Source: Candidatus Finniella inopinata
GTDB lineage: Bacteria > Pseudomonadota > Alphaproteobacteria > Paracaedibacterales > CAIULA01
Direction: 5' to 3'
Length of the DNA stretch: 40,140 bases
Assembly: GCF_004210305.1 (NCBI RefSeq)
Contig: NZ_SCFB01000003.1
Coordinates: 1-40,140, forward strand
The position numbers were made by a program, and so were the translations under genes. Below the pieces are notes generated by a model. It saw only the letters and a program-made list of their open reading frames with translations, did no database searches and was not told the DNA's origin. Below, piece by piece: positions 33,757-40,140 of this stretch (position 1 is its first letter; the number at the start of each line of letters is the position of its first letter).

Positions 33757-35697
33757 TCAAGTCGTCACTTTCGTTGGAATTGAAGTTTCTGCATTCGCAG
33801 CCTGAGTGGTTGTGGTTTCCTCTATAGTTGTTTCTGCAAGAACTGTGTATTGAAGCGAAAGACCTGCAGGAAATCTTATGGGAAGAGATTGCAAGGGATT
33901 GATTAACCCTTGTGCTTCGTATGATTGCTTGTTCAACAGCATATTAAAACCATCGGGGCGAGCTTGCCAATTTCCTAACAAGGGGTGATTACCCACAACA
34001 AAATATCTTTGTTCTGACGGTTTTTTCACTTTGTACTGAAAACCCACTTTAAAACTCTTTTGGTCTGTTGAGTCTTGCAAATATAAAAACGCCGCATTTC
34101 TGGCGGGAACAGTAAGGGTTAGGCCAGGAATGATGTAGGGGGTTTCCGAGCTATCTTTGTAATTGCCATTGGGAATATAAAAGGGGAGGTGAGCGTTGTC
34201 TCGAAGATCAGTTGGGGTTACGGTATAGTTTGCGGTTCCTTTGTTGATAACGGCAAAACCATATTGGCGTCCTATCAGCAGGACATCATCACTCAAGGCC
34301 TTTGTATATTCGTGGGGCGCGTTCTTTTCGTCCATGCGAGCTCGAAAGTGGAGACTTCGCGAGATTAAACCGGATGTGTCCTTCTCGTCTTCGAAACGTA
34401 AGATAATGGGAGAACCATCTCGTCTGGCTAATAAATACGAGATCGCCAGCTGGGAGTTTAGAATATTCTGGGGGTTTTGACGGCTTGTATGCAGTTCGTC
34501 AGCATCTTTGGGGTCGTCAATTGGATAAAACTTAGAAATTTCTCCCGTCGCGACACCTGGATATGTGTCATGTGTGACTGAAAAAGTAACCGTTGGAACA
34601 TTTCCCATAGCATTTGGAATGACAAGTGTTTTCATCGATTGACCCAAAGCAAAAGAGTCTGTGATGGTGCCCATCATCACGAAGTCTCCCAGTGGAGCAA
34701 GCGCAAGATAGGGATCTAAGGAGCTATAATTTGTATCCCAAACCTCTCCATAGCCGCACATAGAAAAGTCTTTAATTTCAGTTTTTAAAGTTTTGAGAAT
34801 CGTTTGAAATTCATCTGAAGCAATATGCCTCATCGCATCGAAACGAAAACCTGTAATTCCAAGGTTATGAAGTAGCTTTAAATAACCAACGATCATTTTT
34901 TGCACTATGGGATTGCCCGTATTAAGGTCTGGCCCCCAATCCCATGTATCCTGACCAAGCTTAAATTCTGGACCAGGGTTTGCATGGAAGAAATCGTCGG
35001 GAAAATTTAAGCCAGACAATGCAAAAGTATTGGCACTGGCATTATAAGCAATAGGGTGAAAGTCTGAAATTACCATGTCTTTAACCTCTTTAGAGGGGCC
35101 CCCATGATCAAAAGCAGCATGATTCAAAACGGCATCAGCAATAATTCCAAGCCCCACTTTCTTGGCAGCTTCGATAAGGGTTTTCAAATCTGTAAGCGAA
35201 CCATAACGACCATTCCCTACGTGATATCCAATGACGCTGCCATCACTTAAGGTTATGCCATATTGTGAACGCAAATCCGCGCCTGGTTTCTCTAAAACTG
35301 CAGAAAGCTCTTGCTTGTAAGCATTGCCTAGGACACAGACATAAGGCTGATAGGCCAGATACCATATATCCCCTTCGTTTGCTGTTGAATGACTGAGGGT
35401 TGAGTGAGAGGGTTTTGATAATTGCGGTGGTGATATTTGCACATGAGTGTAACCTCTGGCTTTAATACCCCCTAGTCGTTTGATGATCGGGGTCATATCC
35501 TCGTCATCAAAGGTTTTCTTTCTGTCTATTTCCTGACAATAAGGAAGATCAAACGCATGGTAAATCCTTTGAAACTTTTGTGTTCGGTCAAAACAAAAAG
35601 ATGGGCCATCTAAGGTCGCCAAATTGCTTGCGTCCACTGAAAATGGAGACGTTAAGAGAGCAAGCAATAATAAATTTTTTATGTTGTTATTTTTCAC
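33757..35697 (-). CDS. Secreted GH13 alpha-amylase family protein
   Basis: A secreted glycoside hydrolase of 646 residues from GTG 35697. The start is chosen because AAGGAG lies exactly 7 nt upstream and the product opens with a classical signal peptide (KNNNIKNLLLLALLTSPFSVDA). The frame also extends to ATG 35733, which overlaps the porin stop. GH13 regions in the 646 numbering: region I DAVLNH (188-193), nucleophile D287 in GFRFDAMRH, acid/base E318 in GYGEVWD, and D377 in VTHDTYPG. The C-terminus has a shortened CBM20-like domain (VGNHPLLGNWQARPDG) without the later WE..NR segment, then a Thr-rich tail. It should hydrolyse alpha-1,4-glucans outside the inner membrane. The paralogue at 3124-7361 is broken by an IS. 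Confidence 0.9.
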   Translation of the reverse strand: MKNNNIKNLLLLALLTSPFSVDASNLATLDGPSFCFDRTQKFQRIYHAFDLPYCQEIDRKKTFDDEDMTPIIKRLGGIKARGYTHVQISPPQLSKPSHSTLSHSTANEGDIWYLAYQPYVCVLGNAYKQELSAVLEKPGADLRSQYGITLSDGSVIGYHVGNGRYGSLTDLKTLIEAAKKVGLGIIADAVLNHAAFDHGGPSKEVKDMVISDFHPIAYNASANTFALSGLNFPDDFFHANPGPEFKLGQDTWDWGPDLNTGNPIVQKMIVGYLKLLHNLGITGFRFDAMRHIASDEFQTILKTLKTEIKDFSMCGYGEVWDTNYSSLDPYLALAPLGDFVMMGTITDSFALGQSMKTLVIPNAMGNVPTVTFSVTHDTYPGVATGEISKFYPIDDPKDADELHTSRQNPQNILNSQLAISYLLARRDGSPIILRFEDEKDTSGLISRSLHFRARMDEKNAPHEYTKALSDDVLLIGRQYGFAVINKGTANYTVTPTDLRDNAHLPFYIPNGNYKDSSETPYIIPGLTLTVPARNAAFLYLQDSTDQKSFKVGFQYKVKKPSEQRYFVVGNHPLLGNWQARPDGFNMLLNKQSYEAQGLINPLQSLPIRFPAGLSLQYTVLAETTIEETTTTQAANAETSIPTKVTT

Positions 35698-35732
35698 AAA
35701 TTTTCTCCTTGGTGTTCCTTTGGTAGTCGTCA

Positions 35733-37247
35733 TTAGAATCGATACATGAATGACATCTGGAACCGTTTTGCGATGCCGTTTTGACCATTGATTGTTGTTC
35801 GTCTTGCATGGGTATATTCCACACCCATCTCTAAAGCCGCTCTTGGTTTATACAGTAAGTTAACGGTGACTTGTTGAATGCGGCGGTTGACGAAGGCAAC
35901 GTCGTTAGAATATTGGCCAATTCCATCCGTTGCCAAGCTGTCGTAAAGGGCAGTCTTTCGACCTTGGGCGAGCGTTCTCAAAAAGCGTGCATTATTCACT
36001 TGGCTGACGCCGGCGATAAAGTTAGACCGCAGATGATCTGTCCAGTAGTGTTCATACCCTAGAATGATACCTTGCCCGAATTGAACGGCATGGTTCTTTG
36101 TGGTGGCGTCATAGGCCAAAGCTTGACAGGGCAAGTCAAAGATATAATGTCCAATACCTCTGCCCGCGCTGTAGTTAAAGAAGATAGAATTAGAATTTGT
36201 TACAAATAACCGTGTGGATACACCCAAGCCCCAACCGACATCTTTGATGCTTGTTGTCTTATCAGGGCGAATCATGAAATAACGAGCTAACCCACGGAAA
36301 GCAATGTGACCAACCCCTTTCTTTTCAAACCGCAGTTGCGTTACAAAATTTGGTAAAGGTGAGATGCCACGGCTTTTGGGAACAACGCGTGTGTCATTTT
36401 CTAATTGTGTGACAACAGGAACGTTCTGATTTGTGAAAGAACCTGATGGGCCATTTGTTGTGAGATTTTGACGACCATTATATTGCAGATAATCTGTCGT
36501 TGCGGCTTCTGCGGCAATCATTAAACGGCTGGACCCATTTTCAGGCACTAAGAAAGGATTGTACCAAGTATAACGAACCATGGGCAACCGAATCTGGCTG
36601 TGGCCGGTGACGCCGTTATGAATAAGCGTATAACCGTTTGCTTCGCGATCCGAAAAGGTTGTGGCAGTTTGACCAAACAAGAAGCCACTTGTTTCTACGT
36701 AAACTTCTCTTAACCGGAAGCAAATGCTGTTCAAGGAGATATAATGACGCGTGGTTTGGTTTCCGTCACCAAAATAGTTGTTGGCAGCAAAGTCGCCTTC
36801 TAGGAATGTCTTAATTTCACCAATTCTTGTTTCGCTGATGGTTGAAATATTTAAGTTGCTTTGGCGAACAATAAATTTTGTATTGCCATTCATGCGCGAA
36901 GCAATAGAGCTCTTTGGAGCAATTGTTGGGGCCTCAAAAGGATCGCCGCTTGGAGCCGTCATATCATGGTAGCCATCAAATTTAACCATGCCACCTATCA
37001 ACACCCACGTGTTGTTATTGGGCACTTTCCATCCTTTGCTAATTTCAATGCGGTGATTATCTTTAGGCACGTTGTCCCAGGGGTTGTTGCCCTTTTCCCA
37101 CTCGATATCTGTTTGCGAAACTTGTTCACATGATGTCATGTGACCATTTGCAGAGGTTGATCGTGCGTGTCCCAGTTGAGTGAATAAACTTGTTAGGCAC
37201 AAAACTGGAATGAAGGCGTTCAGAAGACGAATGGCAGGTCTGGCCAT
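35733..37247 (-). CDS. Outer-membrane porin-like protein (DcaP-like)
   Basis: A predicted beta-barrel protein of 504 residues. It has a signal peptide (up to about LGHARS). GGMVKFDGYHD near residue 85 recalls the DcaP-type porin opening. Many alternating polar/hydrophobic strands rich in Tyr, Asn and Gly follow, and the chain ends in SFMYRF with the C-terminal Phe that the BAM machinery recognises. AAAGGAA lies upstream of ATG 37247. Its stop and the ATG 35733 of the amylase frame share a base (TAATG), so the pair is one operon. The likely role is uptake of oligosaccharides released by the amylase. DcaP membership is a motif-level judgement. Confidence 0.78.
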   Translation of the reverse strand: MARPAIRLLNAFIPVLCLTSLFTQLGHARSTSANGHMTSCEQVSQTDIEWEKGNNPWDNVPKDNHRIEISKGWKVPNNNTWVLIGGMVKFDGYHDMTAPSGDPFEAPTIAPKSSIASRMNGNTKFIVRQSNLNISTISETRIGEIKTFLEGDFAANNYFGDGNQTTRHYISLNSICFRLREVYVETSGFLFGQTATTFSDREANGYTLIHNGVTGHSQIRLPMVRYTWYNPFLVPENGSSRLMIAAEAATTDYLQYNGRQNLTTNGPSGSFTNQNVPVVTQLENDTRVVPKSRGISPLPNFVTQLRFEKKGVGHIAFRGLARYFMIRPDKTTSIKDVGWGLGVSTRLFVTNSNSIFFNYSAGRGIGHYIFDLPCQALAYDATTKNHAVQFGQGIILGYEHYWTDHLRSNFIAGVSQVNNARFLRTLAQGRKTALYDSLATDGIGQYSNDVAFVNRRIQQVTVNLLYKPRAALEMGVEYTHARRTTINGQNGIAKRFQMSFMYRF

Positions 37248-37509
37248 AAAAAGATTCCTTTCAGAATTTCATAGAGTACGAGAGTCCTTAATGAATAGAA
37301 TAGCTCAATTTAAGGAAAAATAAAGAAAAATTTTATGTATTTTTAACATAATTTTAACTTTAATAAATAATTAATTTTTAATATCCAATTAGGATACGGT
37401 TGAAATAGTTAATTTTTCGTTAATTTTTCATATAAAATAAGGAAGCGCACAAAAAAACTTTTGCTACAGAACTTTTCTCCTTTTATGGTGAACGTATTAG
37501 CGACATCTA

Positions 37510-38922
37510 TTGAGAAGTTTAAGAATGAGTGCGTTTGATCTGGTAATCGTCGGTAGTGGCCCAGCAGGTTATGTAAGTGCCATCCGAGCAAGCCAATTAG
37601 GGTTCAAAACAGCGGTCGTTGAGCGCGACCAACTGGGTGGAATCTGCCTAAATTGGGGATGTATTCCAACCAAAGCGTTGTTGAGAAGCGCCGAAATTAA
37701 ACATCTTATTGATCATGCCCAAGATTTTGGGTTCAAAATTGATACGTATCAAGTTGATCTCAATAAAATTGTCGAGCGGTCTCGCCGCGTTGCGAATCAA
37801 TTGGCGGGTGGTATTCATCACCTGTTAAAGAAAAATAAGGTCACCGTCTTTAAGGGGTATGCTCAGTTAGAAAAACCAGGTTTACTGCAGATCAAAGCTG
37901 AGGATGGCAAGGTTGAAACCATCACGGCTGACCATATTATTTTAGCAACAGGGGCTAGAGCGCGTTTATTGCCTAATATGCCAACCGATCATCCACTGGT
38001 ATGGACGGCGAAGCAGGCAATGGTCCCAAGCTTTTTACCCAAGTCATTATTGATTGTTGGCTCAGGGGCGATTGGCATAGAATTTGCCAGTTTTTATCGC
38101 ACCATGGGCAGTGAGGTTACGGTGGTTGAAATGCAAGATCGCATTCTTCCCCAAGAGGACGAGGAAATTTCAGCCCTAGCGCAAAAGTCCTTTGAAAAAC
38201 AGGGGATGCAGTTTCTTTTAAAGACCACCGTATCAAATTTAGATGCCGGAGAAAAAACTGTTAAGGCGGTTCTTGAATCGGCTGATAAGCCTAAGAAAAC
38301 CATCGAAGTTGACGCCGTTATTGTGGCCATTGGCGTGGTGGGGAATACGGAAAACCTGGGGCTTGAGCATACAAAAGTTAAAGTTGACCGAGGGCAAATA
38401 GAAGTTGATCAGTGGAGCGCCACGGCTGAACCCGGCATTTATTCTATTGGTGACGTGGCAGGAGCCCCTTGGTTGGCCCATAAGGCGTCTCATCAAGGCA
38501 TCATCTGTGTAGAAAAAATTGCTAAGCTTGATCATGTTCACCCCCTAAAAGTGAATAATATTCCCGGTTGCACGTACAGCTTGCCCCAAATCGCCAGCAT
38601 TGGATTGACAGAGGCGAAGGCGAAGGCCGAGGGTTTTGATGTAAAAGTCGGGCGTTTCCCGTTTATGGGGAACGGAAAGGCGATTGCCATGGGGGAGGCG
38701 GAAGGCTTAGTGAAAACTATTTTTGACGCCAATACCGGTGAGTTCTTAGGTGCCCATATGATTGGAGCCGAGGTGACAGAGTTGATTCAAGGATTTGCGC
38801 TGGCTAAAAGCCTGGAGACCACGGAAGCGGAAATGATGCATACCATTTTTCCGCACCCCACCTTGTCGGAAATGATGCATGAATCTGTTTTGGACGCGTA
38901 TGGACGCGTGATTCATTTTTAG
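37510..38922 (+). CDS. lpdA: Dihydrolipoamide dehydrogenase (E3)
   Basis: A FAD flavoprotein that reoxidises the lipoyl groups of 2-oxoacid dehydrogenases. The FAD motif is VGSGPAGYVSAIRA, the redox disulfide GGICLNWGCIPTKAL, the NAD motif VGSGAIGIEFASFY, the second FAD motif IYSIGDVAG and the C-terminal His-Glu dyad FPHPTLSEMM. The open frame starts at TTG 37510, but the probable start is ATG 37525 (MSAFDLVIVG, 465 residues) with GAGAAG upstream. The E1 genes of pyruvate dehydrogenase lie 13 kb away on the same strand; the E2 gene is not in the window. The 262 bp between this gene and the divergent porin gene is AT-rich and should hold both promoters. Confidence 0.95.
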   Translation: MRSLRMSAFDLVIVGSGPAGYVSAIRASQLGFKTAVVERDQLGGICLNWGCIPTKALLRSAEIKHLIDHAQDFGFKIDTYQVDLNKIVERSRRVANQLAGGIHHLLKKNKVTVFKGYAQLEKPGLLQIKAEDGKVETITADHIILATGARARLLPNMPTDHPLVWTAKQAMVPSFLPKSLLIVGSGAIGIEFASFYRTMGSEVTVVEMQDRILPQEDEEISALAQKSFEKQGMQFLLKTTVSNLDAGEKTVKAVLESADKPKKTIEVDAVIVAIGVVGNTENLGLEHTKVKVDRGQIEVDQWSATAEPGIYSIGDVAGAPWLAHKASHQGIICVEKIAKLDHVHPLKVNNIPGCTYSLPQIASIGLTEAKAKAEGFDVKVGRFPFMGNGKAIAMGEAEGLVKTIFDANTGEFLGAHMIGAEVTELIQGFALAKSLETTEAEMMHTIFPHPTLSEMMHESVLDAYGRVIHF

Positions 38923-38942
38923 GTAGAGTGGGTGCGCATTCG

Positions 38943-39015
<73 letters not shown>

Positions 39016-39030
39016 ATGATGCCCTAGGTT

Positions 39031-39504
39031 CTACAAATACAGTATTCCTGGGTTGATAGGGGACTCAAGTAACCCATTCGATAAATAAAACCGCCTAGCA
39101 GGTTGGGATAAGGCGTGCACCAACAGGGCAGAAACACCAGCAATTTTTGAAGCCTGCAGGGAACGCTGAACAGCATTGCGTAGCAAAGCTCTGCCAATGC
39201 CTTGATTATGATAAGCCTTATGAACGGCCACTCGGCTCAAGACCAAAACGGGGATTGGGTCAACCTCTTTACGTTGTTCCTTTGGCGCTTGCGTATGTCC
39301 AATTGCTCCCGTCGCCAGGCAATAATAGCCTAAAACTCTTTGGTCATCGGCTACCACGTAGGTGCGTGCGCGTTTTGCAAGTTGATCTCTGAAGGCGACC
39401 TTTTTCAGGTATTCATTGAGGGAAGGAACTCCACAGTCGAATCGGGAAATCCTATGTTCTTCAGTGATGGGCGCGGGCGGGGATAAACGCGTGTTCATTC
39501 CCAT
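39031..39504 (-). CDS. tacT: GNAT acetyltransferase toxin, TacT family
   Basis: A small GNAT enzyme of 157 residues, toxin of a TacAT-type system. Such toxins acetylate the amino group of certain aminoacyl-tRNAs and stop translation. Family landmarks are ISRFDCGVPSLNEYL, RTYVVADDQRVLGYYCLATG, the acetyl-CoA loop NQGIGRALL and VHALSQPARRFYLSNGL with the key Tyr at residue 140. The start ATG 39504 follows GGGAG, 4 bp after the antitoxin stop. All expected motifs are retained, so it is probably active. Confidence 0.9.
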   Translation of the reverse strand: MGMNTRLSPPAPITEEHRISRFDCGVPSLNEYLKKVAFRDQLAKRARTYVVADDQRVLGYYCLATGAIGHTQAPKEQRKEVDPIPVLVLSRVAVHKAYHNQGIGRALLRNAVQRSLQASKIAGVSALLVHALSQPARRFYLSNGLLESPINPGILYL

Positions 39505-39508
39505 ATGG

Positions 39509-39787
39509 TCACTCCCAAGGGGCTTTCGTTTGAATCAGGCGGTTCAGTCGTTCAGTGGGCTCAAGCGGATTGTCCAGCATGGTTTGCAGTTTGGCGAAAT
39601 CCTTGGTATCAAGGGAAAAATACGTCTGCTCAAGCAAGATGATTTCCGCCTCGCGACACGACGCCTCCAACATAAAGTCTGATCGGCTGCGGCCAAGTCG
39701 TTCAGCTGCTTGGTCAATAAGGTCTCGCTGATGAGCCTTTGCGCGGATACTGATGGCAACAGGTTCCTGGGGTTTTTTATATGTCAT
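39509..39787 (-). CDS. tacA: DUF1778 ribbon-helix-helix antitoxin, TacA family
   Basis: An antitoxin of 92 residues. The N-terminal ribbon-helix-helix is visible (VAISIRAKAHQRDLIDQAAERLGRSRSDFMLE, in pieces ISIRAKAHQRDLIDQAA and GRSRSDFML). The C-terminus, with LDTKDFAKLQTMLDNPLEP, is the usual toxin-neutralising tail. It is first in the operon, as expected for autoregulation, and is preceded by operator-like repeats. Confidence 0.92.
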   Translation of the reverse strand: MTYKKPQEPVAISIRAKAHQRDLIDQAAERLGRSRSDFMLEASCREAEIILLEQTYFSLDTKDFAKLQTMLDNPLEPTERLNRLIQTKAPWE

Positions 39788-39827
39788 AAGCGTCTTTATG
39801 TGTTCAATTTAAATTACAAGTTACACT

Positions 39828-39898
39828 TTTGTATATCTTTTTCAAACACAAAAATTAAAAATTGTATACAAATGACATACAAACGACATGCAAATTCC
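39828..39898 (-). promoter_or_regulatory. Operator-like repeats upstream of tacA
   Basis: TTGTATACAA (39862-39871) is a perfect palindrome. It runs into three 11 bp direct repeats: ATACAAATGAC (39866-39876), ATACAAACGAC (39877-39887) and ATGCAAATTCC (39888-39898). An inverted copy TTTGTAT lies at 39828-39834. The 11 bp spacing, one helical turn, is what cooperative ribbon-helix-helix dimers need. The gap 39788-40017 holds no other supported feature. Confidence 0.5.
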
Positions 39899-40017
39899 TT
39901 CACATTTCCAATCTATAGGTTATTCAATGGGCTCGTTAAAAAAGCAACCATTTGATTATTCCTAGCTTCTATGCTCTAAGTATCCTTATTGAGTTTTTTA
40001 ATAGAAGATATTATAAA

Positions 40018-40065
40018 ATGAATGAAATTAAAGAGGTTAGTCAGTCAGTAAAAGATCTTTCTCTC
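40018..40065 (+). pseudogene. Short ORF start cut by an ISAs1 element
   Basis: ATG 40018 opens MNEIKEVSQSVKDLSL before the IS end at 40066; the frame then hits a stop within the element. Upstream is ATAGAAGAT, a weak ribosome site. If a gene began here, its remainder lies beyond the second IS end, outside the window. The identity is unknown. Confidence 0.35.
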
Positions 40066-40140
40066 CATGGCGATTGCACTGACATCTCCTCAGCCTAGTT
40101 TTTAAAATTACGGTTTCTGCTATTTCCCAAACTTTTGTAG
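40066..40140 (-). mobile_element. Second ISAs1 copy, inverted, running off the window
   Basis: The 75 bases 40066-40140 are the exact reverse complement of 5332-5406, beginning with the 17 bp terminal repeat CATGGCGATTGCACTGA. This is the transposase-distal (right) end, so the transposase would be on the minus strand beyond the window. The 8 bp before it, TTTCTCTC (40058-40065), should be the target duplication if insertion was simple. Confidence 0.93.

Noticed and set aside
35698-35733. ATG 35733 as the amylase start
   Set aside because: Possible through coupling with the porin stop, but GTG 35697 has AAGGAG at 7 nt and a much better signal peptide. Kept as the alternative.

Overview
The window reads as a moderately AT-rich alphaproteobacterial chromosome. 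The tig-clpP-clpX order, the short-form pyruvate dehydrogenase E1 genes, a DUF1849/EipB-like envelope protein, a MotA/TolQ/ExbB-like protein and several IS elements and decayed genes would fit a host-associated lineage such as Holosporales. That placement is inference from gene content, not from any search.

Layout. 1-3061: a coiled-coil protein whose 5' part looks broken, a cation-diffusion-facilitator efflux protein and the 16S rRNA methyltransferase RsmB. 3124-7361: a large secreted GH13 amylase-like gene with a C-terminal CBM20-like starch-binding domain, split by a complete 1,455 bp ISAs1-family element with 17 bp inverted ends and an 8 bp target duplication. 7378-8281: a dispersed palindromic element and an EipB-like gene. 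8517-11886: tRNA-Leu(UAG), a trigger factor that appears to lack its whole PPIase domain, clpP and clpX. 12352-14133: a MerR-type regulator and a TauE/SafE exporter. 14118-17169 (minus): a branched-chain amino acid ABC operon without ATPase genes. 17308-19896 (minus): a polysaccharide-type ABC exporter behind a GDP-mannose 3,5-epimerase-like gene. 20007-22148: tatD followed by two tandem DUF2628-like membrane-protein genes, the first frameshifted and the second preceded by a remnant of the tatD 3' end. 22187-26820: pdhA-pdhB, an ornithine-aminotransferase homologue that has lost the PLP lysine, and an APC permease. 27009-29790: a complete IS21-family element. 29904-33713: an unknown exported protein, an ExbB/MotA-like protein, an NhaD-like antiporter and Bcp peroxiredoxin. 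33757-37247 (minus): a porin-amylase operon, the amylase being the intact paralogue of the split gene. 37525-40140: lpdA, a tRNA-Thr(CGU) with a damaged T-stem, a TacA/TacT toxin-antitoxin pair with repeated operator-like sites, and a short ORF cut by a second, inverted copy of the same ISAs1 element.

The most distinctive theme is carbohydrate acquisition: an outer-membrane porin translationally coupled to a secreted amylase, plus a second, larger amylase-like gene that one precise IS excision would restore as a 924-residue frame. The second theme is erosion in progress: a domain-deleted chaperone, a pseudo-aminotransferase, a frameshifted duplicate, a defective tRNA, ABC systems lacking subunits nearby, and two identical IS ends in inverted orientation about 34.7 kb apart.
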